Assembly (NCBI RefSeq): GCF_022678645.1
Contig: NZ_JALBWV010000002.1
Span: 1-64,000, forward strand
Source of the DNA: Saccharopolyspora soli
Lineage (GTDB): Bacteria; Actinomycetota; Actinomycetes; Mycobacteriales; Pseudonocardiaceae
DNA length: 64,000 bases
Direction of reading: 5' to 3'
Shown here: positions 1 through 10,393 of the stretch, piece after piece
Position numbering within the stretch: position 1 is the stretch's first letter
Layout: the number at the start of each line of letters is the position of its first letter
Program-made: the position numbers and the translations under genes
The notes under the pieces: model-generated
Databases searched by the model: none
Seen by the model: the letters and a program-made list of their open reading frames with translations, nothing else
Told to the model about the DNA's origin: nothing

Positions 1-76
1 AACCCGGTAGCTAAGCTCCCCAGCGCTGATGGTACTGCACCCGCCAGGGTGTGGGAGAGTAAGACACCACCGACAC
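1..76 (+). rRNA. rrf: 5S ribosomal RNA, 3' part
   Basis: The first bases match the 3' half of actinobacterial 5S rRNA: a segment equivalent to 'CCCGGAAGCTAAGC', then 'GATGGTACTGCA', then 'GTGTGGGAGAGTA', and a 3' end close to 'CACCGACA'. The 5' part lies outside the window, so this is the end of an rRNA operon read left to right. A strong factor-independent terminator follows within 10 bases, as expected. The exact 3' end is uncertain by a few bases. Confidence 0.88.
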
Positions 77-84
77 ACAACATG

Positions 85-135
85 AAACCCCCCTTGTTGT
101 TCCCGGTTAAGCCGGGATACGACAAGGGGGGTTTT
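85..135 (+). terminator. Rho-independent terminator of the rRNA operon
   Basis: A perfect 13-base inverted repeat (AAACCCCCCTTGT at 85-97 and its complement at 122-134) encloses a smaller hairpin (CCCGG/CCGGG, 102-116) and ends in TTTT. It lies directly after the 5S rRNA gene and most probably ends rRNA transcription. From here to the ilvD start (136-361) I see no gene, only a presumed promoter region. Confidence 0.85.
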
Positions 136-361
136 CTTGCATGCCCACCCGCAACGCAAACACACGAACAGCCAGACCGAGGTGCATTTAGGGGTGGGCA
201 CGCCACACCCCGCGCGAGCAGGAAGATAGAAGAGATCTTTCTGGTTTTTCCTGATTTTCGGATTCCCTTTTCCTTTGTGGTTGGTAGGGAAAGGAGCCTA
301 TTGTTTTGCGTGGGGTGTGTTCGGCGGGCGTTGGTGTTGCGGTGGTGGTTACAGTCGTCGT

Positions 362-2062
362 GTGGATGCTTCGACGCTCACCGATGGCCAACGCAGGTTG
401 AAACCTCGTAGCAGCGAGGTCACCGAAGGTATGGAACGGGCCGCAGCGCGGGGGATGCTGCGCGCCGTCGGCATGCAGGACGCCGACTTCGCGAAGCCGC
501 AGATCGGAGTGGCTTCGTCCTGGAATGAGATCACCCCGTGCAACCTCTCGCTGCAACGATTGGCGCAGGCCGCCAAGGACGGTGTGCACGCGGCTGGTGG
601 GTATCCGATGGAGTTCGGCACCATCTCGGTTTCCGATGGCATCTCGATGGGGCACGTCGGCATGCACTACTCGCTGGTGTCCCGGGAGATCATCGCGGAT
701 TCGGTCGAAACCGTGATGGAGGCCGAGCGGTTGGACGGCTCGGTGCTGCTGGCGGGCTGCGACAAGAGCCTGCCGGGCATGCTGATGGCTGCGGCCCGGC
801 TCGACCTGGCCTCGGTGTTCGTCTACGCCGGTTCGATCCTGCCGGGCCGCGTCGACGATCGCGAGGTCACCATCATCGACGCCTTCGAGGCGGTCGGTGC
901 TTGTGCGCGCGGGCTGATCAGCCGCGACGAGGTGGACCGCATCGAACGCGCGATCTGTCCTGGCGAGGGTGCCTGCGGCGGGATGTACACGGCGAACACC
1001 ATGGCCTGCGCCGCGGAGGCGTTGGGGATGTCGGTTCCGGGGTCGGCGAGCCCACCTTCGGTGGACCGGCGGCGGGACGCGAACGCGCGTGAAGCGGGCC
1101 GCGCGGTGGTCGGCATGCTGGAGCGCGGGCTCACCGCCCGGCAGATCCTGACCAAAGAGGCGTTCGAGAACGCGATCGCAGTGGTGATGGCGTTCGGTGG
1201 GTCGACCAACGCGGTGTTGCACCTGCTGGCGATCGCGCGGGAGGCCGAGGTCGAACTGGACTTGACCGACTTCGACCGGATCGGTGACCGGGTGCCGCAC
1301 CTCGCTGACGTCAAGCCGTTCGGTAGGTACGTGATGCCTGCGGTGGACCGGATCGGTGGCGTGCCGGTGGTGATGAAGGCCCTGCTGGACGCGGGCCTGC
1401 TGCACGGCGACTGCATGACCGTGACCGGCCGCACCGTGGCGGAGAACCTGGCCACGCTCGACCCGCCCGAACTGGACGGCGAAGTGCTGCACCAATTGTC
1501 GAACCCGATCCATCCCACCGGCGGGTTGACCATCCTGCGGGGCTCGCTGGCGCCGGATGGTGCGGTGGTCAAGAGCGCCGGTTTCGACTCGACCAGTTTT
1601 GACGGCACAGCAAGGGTTTTCGATGGTGAGCAGGGGGCCATGGACGCCGTCGAGGACGGCACGTTGCGGCCCGGCGACGTGGTCATCATCCGGTACGAGG
1701 GGCCGCGAGGCGGTCCGGGCATGCGGGAGATGCTCGCGGTGACCGGTGCGATCAAGGGTGCTGGCCTCGGCAAGGACGTGCTGCTGGTCACCGATGGCCG
1801 GTTTTCCGGTGGCACCACGGGTTTGTGCATCGGCCACGTGGCGCCGGAAGCGACCGAGGGCGGGCCGATCGCGCTGGTCCAGGACGGCGATCGGATTCGC
1901 CTCGACCTCACCAACCGCACCTTGGACCTGCTCGTTGACGGTGCTGAGCTGCAACGACGGCGCCGAACCTGGTCCGCGCCCGCGCCGCGCTTCCACCACG
2001 GTGTCCTCGGCAAGTACGCGAAGCTGGTCGGCTCGGCGGCCGAAGGCGCGGTCTGCTCCTGA
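362..2062 (+). CDS. ilvD: Dihydroxy-acid dehydratase
   Basis: IlvD/Edd family enzyme that dehydrates 2,3-dihydroxy-3-methyl acids to 2-keto acids in valine, isoleucine and pantothenate synthesis. About 566 residues, a normal length. Iron-sulfur signatures are present: GCDKSLPGM (Cys about 133) and [14 protein letters not shown] (Cys about 205), plus the C-terminal [20 protein letters not shown] motif. The GTG at 362 is chosen because family similarity begins with '[18 protein letters not shown]'; the open frame extends upstream to a TTG at 275, but those codons look non-coding. No strong ribosome site is seen. It stands alone, after the rRNA operon and convergent with nrdB, separated by a perfect hairpin. 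Confidence 0.93.
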   Translation: MDASTLTDGQRRLKPRSSEVTEGMERAAARGMLRAVGMQDADFAKPQIGVASSWNEITPCNLSLQRLAQAAKDGVHAAGGYPMEFGTISVSDGISMGHVGMHYSLVSREIIADSVETVMEAERLDGSVLLAGCDKSLPGMLMAAARLDLASVFVYAGSILPGRVDDREVTIIDAFEAVGACARGLISRDEVDRIERAICPGEGACGGMYTANTMACAAEALGMSVPGSASPPSVDRRRDANAREAGRAVVGMLERGLTARQILTKEAFENAIAVVMAFGGSTNAVLHLLAIAREAEVELDLTDFDRIGDRVPHLADVKPFGRYVMPAVDRIGGVPVVMKALLDAGLLHGDCMTVTGRTVAENLATLDPPELDGEVLHQLSNPIHPTGGLTILRGSLAPDGAVVKSAGFDSTSFDGTARVFDGEQGAMDAVEDGTLRPGDVVIIRYEGPRGGPGMREMLAVTGAIKGAGLGKDVLLVTDGRFSGGTTGLCIGHVAPEATEGGPIALVQDGDRIRLDLTNRTLDLLVDGAELQRRRRTWSAPAPRFHHGVLGKYAKLVGSAAEGAVCS

Positions 2063-2106
2063 AGTTCCAGGCGAGCGGAACTCTCGACCGCAACGGCAGG
2101 GCAGGA

Positions 2107-2134
2107 GTTCGCAATTTCGTGAGAAATTGCGAAC
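2107..2134. terminator. Perfect hairpin between convergent ilvD and nrdB
   Basis: GTTCGCAATTTC, loop GTGA, then the exact complement: 12 paired bases around a 4-base loop. It sits in the 100 bases between the convergent stops of ilvD and nrdB and probably ends transcription from both sides. No U-tract is obvious. It resembles hairpins at 3329-3349 and 10334-10355 (shared core AATTTC...GAAAT), so it may belong to a genome-wide repeat family. Confidence 0.65.
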
Positions 2135-2163
2135 CCACCCGTGGTGGGGTCAGCGGGCACTGC

Positions 2164-3237
2164 TCAGTCCCACTGCAGCGATGCGCCGGACTGGTACTCG
2201 ATGACTCGCGTTTCGAAGAAGTTCTTCTCCTTCTTCAGGTCCATGGCCTCCGACATCCACGGGAACGGGTTGTCCGCTTCCGGGAACACCGGTGTCAGCC
2301 CGAGTTGGGCGCAACGCCGGTTGGTGATGAAGTGCATGTACTGCGCGCAGAGCTGCGCGTTGATGCCGAGCAGTCCGTGCGGCATGGTGTCGCGGCCGTA
2401 GGCGATCTCCAGGTCGCATGCCTCGGCCAGCATTCGCCGGATCTCGGTCTGGAACTCCGAGGTCCACAGGTGCGGGTTCTCCAGCTTGATCTGGTTGATG
2501 CAGTCGATGCCGAAGTTGAGGTGGATCGACTCGTCGCGCAGGATGTACTGGTACTGCTCGGCGATCCCGACCATCTTGTTCCGCCTGCCCAGCGCCAGGA
2601 TTTGTGCGAACCCGGTGTAGAACCACATGCCTTCGAAGATCACGTAGAAGGCGACGAGGTCGCGCAGGAACGCCTGGTCGGCCACCGTGCTGCCGGTGGC
2701 GAAGTCGGGGTCTTCCAGGCTGCGCGTGTACCGCAGCGCCCAGGCGTCCTTGTCGGCGATCGAGGGGATCTCCCGGTACATGTTGAACAGTTCGCCCTCG
2801 TCGAGGCCGAGGCTTTCGCAGATGTACTGGAAGGTGTGGGTGTGCACGGCCTCTTCGAACGCCTGCCGCAGCAGGTACTGGCGGCACTCGGGATTGGTGA
2901 TGTGCCGGTAGACGGCGAGCACGATGTTGTTGGCCACCAAGGATTCCGCGGTGGCGAAGAACCCGAGGTTGCGCTTGAGCAGCAGACGCTCTTCGGCGCT
3001 GAGGCCGTCGGCGGACTTCCACAGCGCGATGTCGGCCTGCATGGAGATTTCCGTCGGCATCCAATGGTTGTTGCAGCCCGCGAGGTACTTCTCCCAGGCC
3101 CAGCCGTACTTGAGCGGGAGCAACTGGTTGACATCGGCCCGAGCGTTGATCATCGCTTTGTCGCCGACGTCGACGCGTCCAGCGGCGCGGTCGATCTCGC
3201 CGAGCCCGGCGGCGGACTGGGACTGCACTGAGGTCAT
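2164..3237 (-). CDS. nrdB: Ribonucleotide reductase small subunit, class Ic-like (Phe at radical Tyr position)
   Basis: R2 subunit of class I ribonucleotide reductase, 357 residues; partner of NrdA encoded just upstream. Metal ligands are visible: Glu98 (FFATAES), Glu129/His132 (EEAVH) and the later DESIH pair. Aligned by spacing with E. coli R2 (Asp84, His118, Tyr122), the radical tyrosine position is Phe136 (HTHTF) and the first ligand is Glu rather than Asp. That combination marks class Ic enzymes of the Chlamydia type, which are known to use a Mn/Fe cofactor instead of a tyrosyl radical. The ATG at 3237 is preceded by GGAG nine bases away. It is likely co-transcribed with nrdA, 134 bases upstream, under the same riboswitch. 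Confidence 0.95.
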   Translation of the reverse strand: MTSVQSQSAAGLGEIDRAAGRVDVGDKAMINARADVNQLLPLKYGWAWEKYLAGCNNHWMPTEISMQADIALWKSADGLSAEERLLLKRNLGFFATAESLVANNIVLAVYRHITNPECRQYLLRQAFEEAVHTHTFQYICESLGLDEGELFNMYREIPSIADKDAWALRYTRSLEDPDFATGSTVADQAFLRDLVAFYVIFEGMWFYTGFAQILALGRRNKMVGIAEQYQYILRDESIHLNFGIDCINQIKLENPHLWTSEFQTEIRRMLAEACDLEIAYGRDTMPHGLLGINAQLCAQYMHFITNRRCAQLGLTPVFPEADNPFPWMSEAMDLKKEKNFFETRVIEYQSGASLQWD

Positions 3238-3328
3238 GCTTTGTGCTCCATGAAGGTGGTAAGCGCAGGCTCGTCGAGGACTGCGCGGAAACGAGACGAG
3301 GTGGGCGCCGCACGACACGCTGAAGAAG

Positions 3329-3349
3329 CCCAATTTCAGGGAAATTTGG
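3329..3349. repeat. Small hairpin in the nrdA-nrdB gap
   Basis: CCCAATTTC, spacer AGG, then GAAATTTGG: nine-base arms with one mismatch, in the 134-base gap between nrdA and nrdB. It has the same AATTTC/GAAAT core as the hairpins at 2107-2134 and 10334-10355. Here it lies inside a presumed operon, so it could be an mRNA-stabilising or processing element rather than a full terminator. Confidence 0.4.
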
Positions 3350-3371
3350 AAACTTCACCCGCCTCGGTGCG

Positions 3372-5762
3372 TTATTGGCAGGCTTCGCAGTCGGGGTCTT
3401 CTACCGAGCAGGCCGCGTCGGTTGCCGCAACTGCTGGGACGGCGTTGAGCTTGCCGTCGGTGCCGTGCAGGGTGCTCTTCTCCACGTGGGTTGCGCTGGT
3501 GGAGCGCAGGTAGTACGTGGTCTTCAGGCCCTTTCGCCAGGCGAGGCGGTAGAGCTCGTCGAGCTTGCGGCCGCTGGGGCGCGTGACGTAGAGGTTCAGC
3601 GACTGCGCTTGGTCGATCCACTTCTGCCGCCGCGCCGCCGCCTCGACCAGCCAGTGCGGTTCGATCTCGAACGCCGTGGCGTAGAGCTCCTTGAGGTGCT
3701 GGGGGATCCGGTCGATCGGTAGGAGGCTGCCGTCCTGGAACTTCAGGTCCGCGACCATCGCCGCGTCCCACAGTCCGGCCTCCTTCAGCTCGGCTACCAG
3801 GTGCGGGTTGACCACGGTGAAGTCGCCGGACATGTTCGCCTTGACGTACAGGTTGCGGTAGACCGGCTCGATGGACTGGTTGACCCCGCAGATGTTGGAA
3901 ATCGTGGCGGTCGGCGCGATGGCCATCACGTTGGAGTTGCGCATCCCGTCGCGCCGCACCCGGTCGCGCAGCGCCTCCCAGTCCATAGTGGACGAATTGT
4001 TCACATCGAGGTCGCCATCGCGGGCGTCGGCGAGCTGTCGTAGCGAGTCGATGGGCAGGATTCCCCGGCTCCACAGCGATCCGTCGAACGACTCGTACCG
4101 GCCGCGCTCGGCGGCGAGTTCGCTGGACGCGGCGATGGCGTGGTAGCTGATCTGCTCCATGCTGCGGTCGGCGAACTCGACCGCGGCCGTGGACGCCATC
4201 GGGATGCGCTGGACGAACAGCGCGTCGGCGAAGCCCATCAGGCCCAGCCCGATCGGCCGGTGCCGCAGGTTGGACCGGCGCGCCTCGGGAATCGTGTAGA
4301 AGTTGATGTCGATGGCGTTGTCCAGCATCCGCACCGCGGTGCGGATGGTGCGTTCCAGCCGCTCGGTGTCGATGCCGTCGGGTGTGACGTGCCGGGCCAG
4401 GTTGATCGATCCGAGGTTGCAGACGGCGACTTCGTCGCCGCTGGTGTTCAGGGTGATCTCGGTGCACAGGTTGGAGGAGTGCACCACACCGGTGTGCTGC
4501 TGCGGAGAACGCAGGTTGCACGGGTCCTTGAAGGCGATCCAGGGGTGCCCGGTTTCGAAGAGCATGGTCAGCATCCGCCGCCACAGCTCCACCGCGCGGA
4601 CCCGGCGGAACACCCGGATCTCGCCGCGGTCGGCGGCCCGCTCGTAGGCCCGGTAGCGGTCGGCGAACGCCTGGCCGTAGCGGTCGTGCAGGTCGGGGAC
4701 CTCGTCCGGGGAGAACAGCGTCCACTGCTCGTCCGCCTCGACGCGGCGCAGGAATTCGTCGGGCACCCAGTTCGCGGTGTTCATGTCGTGGGTGCGGCGG
4801 CGGTCGTCGCCGGTGTTCTTGCGCAGGTCGAGGAATTCCTCGACGTCGATGTGCCAGGTCTCCAGGTACGCGCACACCGCGCCCTTGCGGCGACCGCCCT
4901 GGTTGACCGCGACGGCGGTGTCGTTGGCGATCTTCAGGAACGGCACCACACCTTGGGACTTGCCGTTGGTGCCGTTGATGTGCGCGCCGATGCCGCGCAC
5001 CGGAGTCCAGTCGTTGCCCAGCCCGCCCGCGTACTTCGACAGCAGCGCATTGTTGCTGATCGCGTGGAAGATGCCGGACAGGTCGTCGTGCACAGTGGTC
5101 AGGAAGCAGGACGACAGCTGCGGCCGGGTGGTGCCCGCGTTGAACAGCGTCGGCGTCGAGCACATGAAGTCGAACGACGACAGCAGGTGGTAGAACTCGA
5201 TGGCGCGCTTCTCCCGGTCGTCCTCGCGCAGTGCGAGACCCATCGCGACCCGCATGAAGAACGCTTGCGGCAGCTCGAACCGGGTGCCTTCGTGGTGCAG
5301 GAAGTAGCGGTCGTAGAGGGTCTGCAGGCCGAGGAATCCGAAGGTCAGGTCGCGTTCCGGGAGCAGCGCGCGCCCCAGCCGGGCCAGGTCGAAGCTGCCC
5401 AGCTCCGGGTCCAGCCGCGCGAGTTCGATGCCGCGCCGCACGTAGTCGACGAAGTACTCCGGGTAGCGCGCCCGCATCTCGTCCTGGTCGGCTTCCTGCG
5501 ATCCGCCCAGGAAGCTCAGCGCCTCGCGGCGCATCCGGTCCAGCAGGAGTCGGGCGGTGACCTGCGAATAGTTGGGTTCCGTCTCGATCAGCGTGCGCGC
5601 CGCCATGATCTGGGCGAGCGAGAGCTCGTCGTCGCTGATCCCGGCGTAACCGGTGCGCCGCACTTCGTCGAGCACGGCTTCGGCCGATGTGCCGGGCAAT
5701 CCGGCGCAGGCATGGTGGACCACAGTGGACACGCGGGTCCAGTTGTCGAGTGTCGCCGTCAT
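3372..5762 (-). CDS. nrdA: Ribonucleotide reductase large (catalytic) subunit
   Basis: R1 subunit of class I ribonucleotide reductase, 796 residues; reduces ribonucleoside diphosphates using electrons delivered to a C-terminal cysteine pair (CEAC near the end). Visible signatures include [10 protein letters not shown] and SSCFL with an active-site Cys, NLCTEI, NLGSINL, and [17 protein letters not shown] full ATP-cone is not evident: the N terminus begins only with a short helical stretch before the R1 domain. Start ATG 5762 has GGGAG upstream; the longer open frame to 6629 crosses the riboswitch and is not coding. Control is probably by coenzyme B12 through the riboswitch, as described for Streptomyces nrdABS. 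Confidence 0.95.
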   Translation of the reverse strand: MTATLDNWTRVSTVVHHACAGLPGTSAEAVLDEVRRTGYAGISDDELSLAQIMAARTLIETEPNYSQVTARLLLDRMRREALSFLGGSQEADQDEMRARYPEYFVDYVRRGIELARLDPELGSFDLARLGRALLPERDLTFGFLGLQTLYDRYFLHHEGTRFELPQAFFMRVAMGLALREDDREKRAIEFYHLLSSFDFMCSTPTLFNAGTTRPQLSSCFLTTVHDDLSGIFHAISNNALLSKYAGGLGNDWTPVRGIGAHINGTNGKSQGVVPFLKIANDTAVAVNQGGRRKGAVCAYLETWHIDVEEFLDLRKNTGDDRRRTHDMNTANWVPDEFLRRVEADEQWTLFSPDEVPDLHDRYGQAFADRYRAYERAADRGEIRVFRRVRAVELWRRMLTMLFETGHPWIAFKDPCNLRSPQQHTGVVHSSNLCTEITLNTSGDEVAVCNLGSINLARHVTPDGIDTERLERTIRTAVRMLDNAIDINFYTIPEARRSNLRHRPIGLGLMGFADALFVQRIPMASTAAVEFADRSMEQISYHAIAASSELAAERGRYESFDGSLWSRGILPIDSLRQLADARDGDLDVNNSSTMDWEALRDRVRRDGMRNSNVMAIAPTATISNICGVNQSIEPVYRNLYVKANMSGDFTVVNPHLVAELKEAGLWDAAMVADLKFQDGSLLPIDRIPQHLKELYATAFEIEPHWLVEAAARRQKWIDQAQSLNLYVTRPSGRKLDELYRLAWRKGLKTTYYLRSTSATHVEKSTLHGTDGKLNAVPAVAATDAACSVEDPDCEACQ

Positions 5763-5884
5763 GGGCTCTCTCCCTCGCGAGCTCGGCGGACCACGATGGC
5801 GCGCGAGGAGATCGCAGCGGCGAAAACCGCTGGTCGTCCGCGCGGACCCGCCCTCGAAGTCCCGGACAGCACGCTTTCGCGTGC

Positions 5885-6095
5885 ACCGGTGGCAGGTCTT
5901 CGGACTCACGGGCGGCCTACTGGTCGTGGCTTCCCAGGCATTCGCCCAGTGCTTTACCCGCTGCCCCGATTTCCGTTGGAAGCTCGGGGCAGTCGGGTCA
6001 CGACGGTCGTTCCCGTTCACCGCTGCGGGGCAGTCCCGGATTCGCACCGGGTTCCCTCTTGCCTCACCGGATGCCTCCGGCGAACCACCAGCGAG
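5885..6095 (-). promoter_or_regulatory. Cobalamin (B12) riboswitch upstream of nrdA
   Basis: Read on the minus strand this leader carries the conserved cobalamin elements in order: GGGAACCCGGTGCGAATCC with GGGACTGCCCCGCA (about 6060-6015), the GCGGTGA segment, then the B12 box AGTCCGAAGACCTGCCA (5906-5890). About 130 bases then lead to the nrdA start and probably hold the expression platform. In Streptomyces a B12 riboswitch represses the oxygen-dependent nrdABS genes when the B12-dependent class II enzyme can work; the same logic is inferred here. Outer boundaries are approximate. Confidence 0.92.
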
Positions 6096-6099
6096 CGAC

Positions 6100-6115
6100 A
6101 CACTACATGTTGGGT
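6100..6115 (-). promoter_or_regulatory. Possible NrdR box ahead of the riboswitch
   Basis: ACACTACATGTTGGGT matches 13 of 16 positions of the NrdR-box consensus (acaCwAtATmTwGtgt) and lies just upstream of the riboswitch, where the nrdA promoter should be. NrdR usually binds two boxes about three helical turns apart. I did not find a convincing second one, so the call is tentative. Confidence 0.35.
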
Positions 6116-6222
6116 TCGAGGGCGGCGCGGATGGGCAGATACCGGCGTGTTGCGGTCTCGCTCGACACTGTCGGTCCGGTGACCGAGACTGGTCGGCCGG
6201 AGCGCGGCGAAAGGGGCGAGGC

Positions 6223-8586
6223 GTGGACGAGGCGAAGTTGCGGTCGTTGGTCGCGAAGCTGACCGTGGCGGATAAGGCGCGGTTGCTCACCGGCGCCGAC
6301 TTCTGGAGCCTGCCCCCGATGTCCCAGATCGGTCTGCGGTCGCTGGTGTTCTCCGACGGGCCGAACGGGGTGCGCGGCACGGTTTGGGACGAGCGCGACA
6401 CGTCGTTGCTGCTGCCGGTCGCCTCCGCGCTGGCGGCGACGTGGGATCGGGCAGCGGCCCGCACGGTGGGGGAACTGTTCGGTGACGAGGCGCGCCGCAG
6501 GGGCGTGCACGTGGTGCTGGCACCGACGGTCAACGTGCACCGGAGTCCTTTCGGTGGCAGGCATTTCGAGAACTTCTCGGAGGATCCGCTGCTGATCGCC
6601 GAGGTCGGCGCCGAGGTCGTCGCGGGCATCCAGTCGCGCGGGGTGGCGGCGACGCCGAAGCACTACGTGGCCAACGACAGCGAGACCGAGCGGCTCAGCT
6701 ACGACGCGGTCATCGACGAGCAGACGTTGCGCGAGGTCTACCTCAAACCGTTCGAGCGGATCATCGCGAAGAGCTCGCCGTGGGCGCTGATGGCTGCCTA
6801 CAACTCGGTCAACGGACACACCATGACCGAGAATTCCTTGCTGGTGAACGACATTCTCAAGGGCGAGTGGGGGTGGGACGGCGTGCTCGTGTCGGACTGG
6901 CTCGCCACCCGCTCGCTGCGGGCGGCCGCGCTCGGCGGTCTCGACCTCGCCATGCCCGGCCCGAAAAGCCCGTGGAGCGGCGGGAAACTCGCCGAGGCGG
7001 TGGAGCAGGGCGAGGTCCCCGAGGAGGTGCTCGACGACAAGGTGCTGCGCGTGTTGCGGTTGGCCGCCCGCGTCGGTGCGTTCGAGGATCCGGTTGTCGA
7101 GGGCGGTCCGCCGGAGCAGGCACGGCCGGTCATTCGGAGTCTTGCCGCGCAGGGATTCGTCTTGCTGCGCAACGAGGTCGTGGACAGCGCGCCGATGCTG
7201 CCCATCGATCCGAAGGTCGCCAAGCTGGCGGTGATCGGGGACAGCGCCATGGTTCCCGCCGTGCAGGGCGGCGGGTCTTCGCACGTCAGCCCGCCGCACG
7301 TGATCACGCCGCTGGAGGGCCTGCGGGCCGCACTGCCCGAAGCGGATGTGGTGTACCAGCGCGGGGTGCGGCATCGGCGGCTGCTGGACGTGGTCCCGCG
7401 AGCCGAAATCTTCGACCCGGCTGGCGAAGGGGACGGGATCCGGGTCGAGTACCTGGACGGCGCGGGCCAGGTGCTCAGCAGCGAGTTGCGCGGCACCGAG
7501 CGGCTGGTGTGGCTCGGCGGGCTGCCGAGCGGGACGAAATCGCTGCGGCTGCGGGGAAATCTCGTCGCCGAGGTCGGGGAGCACGTGTTCGGGGTCAACG
7601 GCACCGGGCACTTCCGCGTCGAGGTGTCCGGGCGGGAGGTGCTCGCCGCGGACGTGACCAGCGTTGACGGCATCGACGACCCGTTGGGCGACATGGTCGA
7701 ACCGCCCGAGCAGCGGTTCGACGTCGTGCTGGTGGAATCGGACCTGGACGGCACGGGCCGAGCGGCGCTGACCGTGGAGTTCACCCCGCAGAGCCTCGAC
7801 ATGCTGGTCGCCGTCGGAATCGGGCATCGCACGCAGGAATGGGATGACGCGAGCCAACTCGCTGCCGCGTTGGCGGTCGCCCGCGAATCCGATGTCGCGG
7901 TTGTCGTGGTCGGCACGAACGACGAGGTCGAGTCCGAGGGCCGCGACCGCACTTCGTTGGACCTGCCGGGCGCGCAGAACGAGCTGGTCCGCAGGGTCGC
8001 GGCGGTGAATCCGCGCACCGTTGTCGTGGTCAACGCCGCGTCGCCGGTGGTCATGCCCTGGGTGGGCGAGGTGCCTGCGGTGCTGTGGACCTGGTTCGGC
8101 AGCCAGGAGTACGGCGACGCGCTCGCCGATGTGCTGCTCGGTCTCGTCGAGCCGGGCGGCCGACTGCCGACCACCTTCCCGGCCGAACTCGCCGATGTGC
8201 CGGTGCCGCTGCCCGCCGTGCAGCCGGTGGACGGCGAGTTGCACTACTCCGAGGGAAGTCTGATCGGGTACCGCGCCTATGCGGACCGCGGCGTGCGTCC
8301 GGCATTCCACTTCGGACACGGGCTCGGGTACACCACGTGGGATTACGTCGAGGCCGTCGCCGACGGCGACGTGGTGCGGGTGAAGTTGTGCAACACCGGT
8401 GACCGGCCGGGCCGCGAGGTCGTCCAGGTGTACGCCGTCGAGCCGTTCCGGTTGGCGGGGTTCGCCGTTGTGGCGGCCGAGGCGGGCGCCGAGGTGTCGG
8501 TGGTGGTCGACGTCGAACCGGGCGGTGAGTTCGTGGTCGGGCGCAGCGCCGGGGATCTGCGGATCAGCGCGACGGGGACCTCGTGA
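6223..8586 (+). CDS. Glycoside hydrolase family 3 (beta-glucosidase-like)
   Basis: About 787 residues. The N-terminal TIM barrel has the GH3 nucleophile in VLVSDW (Asp about 225) and the KHYVANDSE motif. The alpha/beta domain is split by a PA14-like insertion ('[12 protein letters not shown]' to '[11 protein letters not shown]'), followed by [13 protein letters not shown] and a C-terminal fibronectin-III-like domain. Known relatives release terminal beta-glucose, xylose or similar units from oligosaccharides or glycosides. No signal peptide is seen, so it is probably cytoplasmic. The GTG at 6223 is chosen because AAAGGGG lies at the right distance upstream; the open frame further 5' overlaps the riboswitch on the other strand. 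Convergent with the downstream siderophore-binding gene, 18 bases apart. Confidence 0.9.
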   Translation: MDEAKLRSLVAKLTVADKARLLTGADFWSLPPMSQIGLRSLVFSDGPNGVRGTVWDERDTSLLLPVASALAATWDRAAARTVGELFGDEARRRGVHVVLAPTVNVHRSPFGGRHFENFSEDPLLIAEVGAEVVAGIQSRGVAATPKHYVANDSETERLSYDAVIDEQTLREVYLKPFERIIAKSSPWALMAAYNSVNGHTMTENSLLVNDILKGEWGWDGVLVSDWLATRSLRAAALGGLDLAMPGPKSPWSGGKLAEAVEQGEVPEEVLDDKVLRVLRLAARVGAFEDPVVEGGPPEQARPVIRSLAAQGFVLLRNEVVDSAPMLPIDPKVAKLAVIGDSAMVPAVQGGGSSHVSPPHVITPLEGLRAALPEADVVYQRGVRHRRLLDVVPRAEIFDPAGEGDGIRVEYLDGAGQVLSSELRGTERLVWLGGLPSGTKSLRLRGNLVAEVGEHVFGVNGTGHFRVEVSGREVLAADVTSVDGIDDPLGDMVEPPEQRFDVVLVESDLDGTGRAALTVEFTPQSLDMLVAVGIGHRTQEWDDASQLAAALAVARESDVAVVVVGTNDEVESEGRDRTSLDLPGAQNELVRRVAAVNPRTVVVVNAASPVVMPWVGEVPAVLWTWFGSQEYGDALADVLLGLVEPGGRLPTTFPAELADVPVPLPAVQPVDGELHYSEGSLIGYRAYADRGVRPAFHFGHGLGYTTWDYVEAVADGDVVRVKLCNTGDRPGREVVQVYAVEPFRLAGFAVVAAEAGAEVSVVVDVEPGGEFVVGRSAGDLRISATGTS

Positions 8587-8604
8587 GTCGACCGACCCAC
8601 GGAA

Positions 8605-9546
8605 TCACTGCCGAGTGAGGTACTTCTGCAGGTCGTCCAAGACCAGGTTGGCTGCCATCGGGCCGATGCCGAGGAACCAGGTGTCGTCGGCCACCTCGAT
8701 GGCCTTGCCGTTGCGCACCGCGCCCAGCGTCGTCCACTGCACCGAATTGACCACGTCGGTCAGCTGCTGCTTGGCGGTGTCGCCGTAGGCGGCGTAGAAC
8801 AGCATGTCCCCGTCGGCCTGGGAGATCTGCTCGCGGCTGATCTTGGTGTGGGTCTGGTCGACCAGCTGGTTCTCGGGGCGGCCCAGGCCCGCGTCGGCCA
8901 GGATCGTGCCGATGAACGAACCCTTGTCGTAGAGCCGGATGTCGCCGGGGATGAAGCGCAGCATGCTGATCTTGCGGGCGGCCGGGTCGCCCACCTGCTT
9001 GCCGATGTCGGCGGCGCGCTGCTGGTAGGTGTCCAGGATCTGCTGCGCCTCCGCCTTCTTGCCCAGCGCCTCGGCGTCGAGCAGGAAGTTCTGCTTCCAG
9101 GTCTTGCCGACGGTGTCGGCGAACACCGTCGGGGCGATCTTGCTCAGCGCCTCGTAGTTCTGGTCGTCGCGCATCTTGTTGGACAGGATCAGGTCTGGCT
9201 GTAGCGCGGCGATCTTCTCAAGGTTGGGCGAGCCGATGGTGCCGACGATCTCGATGTTGCCCGCCTTCTCGGCCAGGTACGGTTGCAGCGACTTGTTGGC
9301 ATCGGGCAGCACGGTTCCGACCGGCTTGATCCCCAGCGTCAGCACCGAGTCGAGTTCCCCGGTGTCGAGCACGACCACCCGCTGCGGGTTGCTGGTGACC
9401 TTGGTCTGGCCCTTGGCGTGCGTGATGATCCGCTCGCCGCCCTGCGGTGCGCCGGGTTGCTCGGGGGCCGATGTGCCGCACGCCGCGACGGTGCCGAGCG
9501 CGAGCATGGCGGTGATCGTCGCGAGCAGTCGACGGGGACGGAACAT
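8605..9546 (-). CDS. Siderophore/iron ABC-transporter substrate-binding lipoprotein
   Basis: 313-residue class III (FecB/FepB, TroA-like) periplasmic-binding protein. The N terminus has a basic start, a hydrophobic stretch and a lipobox (TVAAC), so it is a secreted, lipid-anchored protein. Characteristic phrases are RVVVLDTGELDSVLTLG, the 'ALQPDLILSNK' segment, and a C-terminal 'VVNSVQWTTLGAVRNGKA'. It probably captures ferric siderophores for a permease and ATPase encoded elsewhere; none is adjacent. ATG 9546 has GGGAG at good spacing. A DtxR/IdeR-type iron box lies 34 bases upstream, implying repression by iron. Confidence 0.92.
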   Translation of the reverse strand: MFRPRRLLATITAMLALGTVAACGTSAPEQPGAPQGGERIITHAKGQTKVTSNPQRVVVLDTGELDSVLTLGIKPVGTVLPDANKSLQPYLAEKAGNIEIVGTIGSPNLEKIAALQPDLILSNKMRDDQNYEALSKIAPTVFADTVGKTWKQNFLLDAEALGKKAEAQQILDTYQQRAADIGKQVGDPAARKISMLRFIPGDIRLYDKGSFIGTILADAGLGRPENQLVDQTHTKISREQISQADGDMLFYAAYGDTAKQQLTDVVNSVQWTTLGAVRNGKAIEVADDTWFLGIGPMAANLVLDDLQKYLTRQ

Positions 9547-9579
9547 GGTGCTCCCTGCCTGTCCGAGTGGTTCCAAAAG

Positions 9580-9598
9580 TTCGGCAAGCCTAACCTGG
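9580..9598 (-). promoter_or_regulatory. Iron box (DtxR/IdeR/DmdR operator)
   Basis: TTCGGCAAGCCTAACCTGG agrees at 14 of 19 positions with the actinobacterial iron-box consensus TTAGGTTAGCCTAACCTAA, including the full GCCTAACCT half. It lies 34 bases upstream of the siderophore-binding lipoprotein start, where it would block the promoter under iron-replete conditions. Confidence 0.75.
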
Positions 9599-9676
9599 GC
9601 GGAGTGGGGAGACCAGCATTGAGAGCGTTGTCACTGCGCGGTGATCGACGCTGATGATCTTGGTGTTCAGGTGGAC

Positions 9677-10324
9677 ATGGAGTCGTTGATCCCGCGGAGC
9701 CGGTCGGAGATCGCGCCTGGCGCGGTTCACGTGCCGGACTGGCTGGACTTCGACCGGCAGCGCGAACTGGTGACCGCCTGCCGGGAGTGGGCGCGTTCCC
9801 CGGCGGGGATGCGATCGGCGCGCCTGCCCAGCGGCGGCGTGATGTCGGTGCGCACGGTTTGCCTGGGTTGGCACTGGTACCCGTACCGGTATTCGCGCAC
9901 GGTCGACGATGGCGACGGTGCGCCGGTCACGCCGTTCCCGGACTGGCTGGGCGATCTCGGCCGCCGGGCGCTGGCGGATGCCTACCGCGAGGATGCCTCG
10001 GCCTATCGGCCCGATGTCGCGCTGGTCAACTTCTACGACGCCATCGCGCGGATGGGCATGCACCAGGATCGCGACGAGCACAGCCGGGAGCCGGTGGTTT
10101 CGCTGAGCCTGGGCGACACCTGCGTGTTCCGGTTCGGCAACACCGAGAACCGCAACCGGCCGTGGACGGACGTGGAATTGCGCTCGGGGGACCTGTTCGT
10201 CTTCGGCGGCCCGTCCCGGTTGGCCTACCACGGGGTGCCGCGAACCCTGCCGGGCACCGGCCCGGACATCGGCATGGCTGGCGGGCGCCTGAACATCACG
10301 CTGCGCGTGTCCGGAATGGCGTGA
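9677..10324 (+). CDS. alkB: AlkB-family 2-oxoglutarate/Fe(II) dioxygenase (alkylated-DNA repair)
   Basis: 215 residues, the same length as E. coli AlkB. The iron-binding triad is visible: HQD (MHQDRDE) and a distal His in YHGVPRT. The 2-oxoglutarate-binding arginine lies in GGRLNITLRVSG. Substrate-lid features match too (SVRTVCLGWHWYPY). The enzyme oxidatively removes alkyl groups such as 1-methyladenine and 3-methylcytosine from DNA or RNA. ATG 9677 is preferred because homology starts there and AGGTGG precedes it; an in-frame GTG at 9641 would add 12 residues. Monocistronic, divergent from the iron-regulated lipoprotein gene. Confidence 0.88.
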   Translation: MESLIPRSRSEIAPGAVHVPDWLDFDRQRELVTACREWARSPAGMRSARLPSGGVMSVRTVCLGWHWYPYRYSRTVDDGDGAPVTPFPDWLGDLGRRALADAYREDASAYRPDVALVNFYDAIARMGMHQDRDEHSREPVVSLSLGDTCVFRFGNTENRNRPWTDVELRSGDLFVFGGPSRLAYHGVPRTLPGTGPDIGMAGGRLNITLRVSGMA

Positions 10325-10333
10325 GTGCCTGGT

Positions 10334-10355
10334 GCCAATTTCTCGCGAAATCGGC
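10334..10355. terminator. Hairpin between alkB and the DUF5134 gene
   Basis: GCCAATTTC, loop TCGC, then GAAATCGGC: nine-base arms with one mismatch, between two convergent genes. Third copy of the AATTTC/GAAAT hairpin type in this window. Probably a bidirectional terminator. Confidence 0.5.
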
Positions 10356-10393
10356 GTACCCCATCGCGGAAGGCGAGGGGGTGCACGGAGCCG

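Noticed and set aside
188-1999. 603-residue minus-strand open frame opposite ilvD
   Set aside because: Arg/His/Gly-rich shadow of a high-GC gene with no recognisable domain; ilvD on the other strand has full family signatures.
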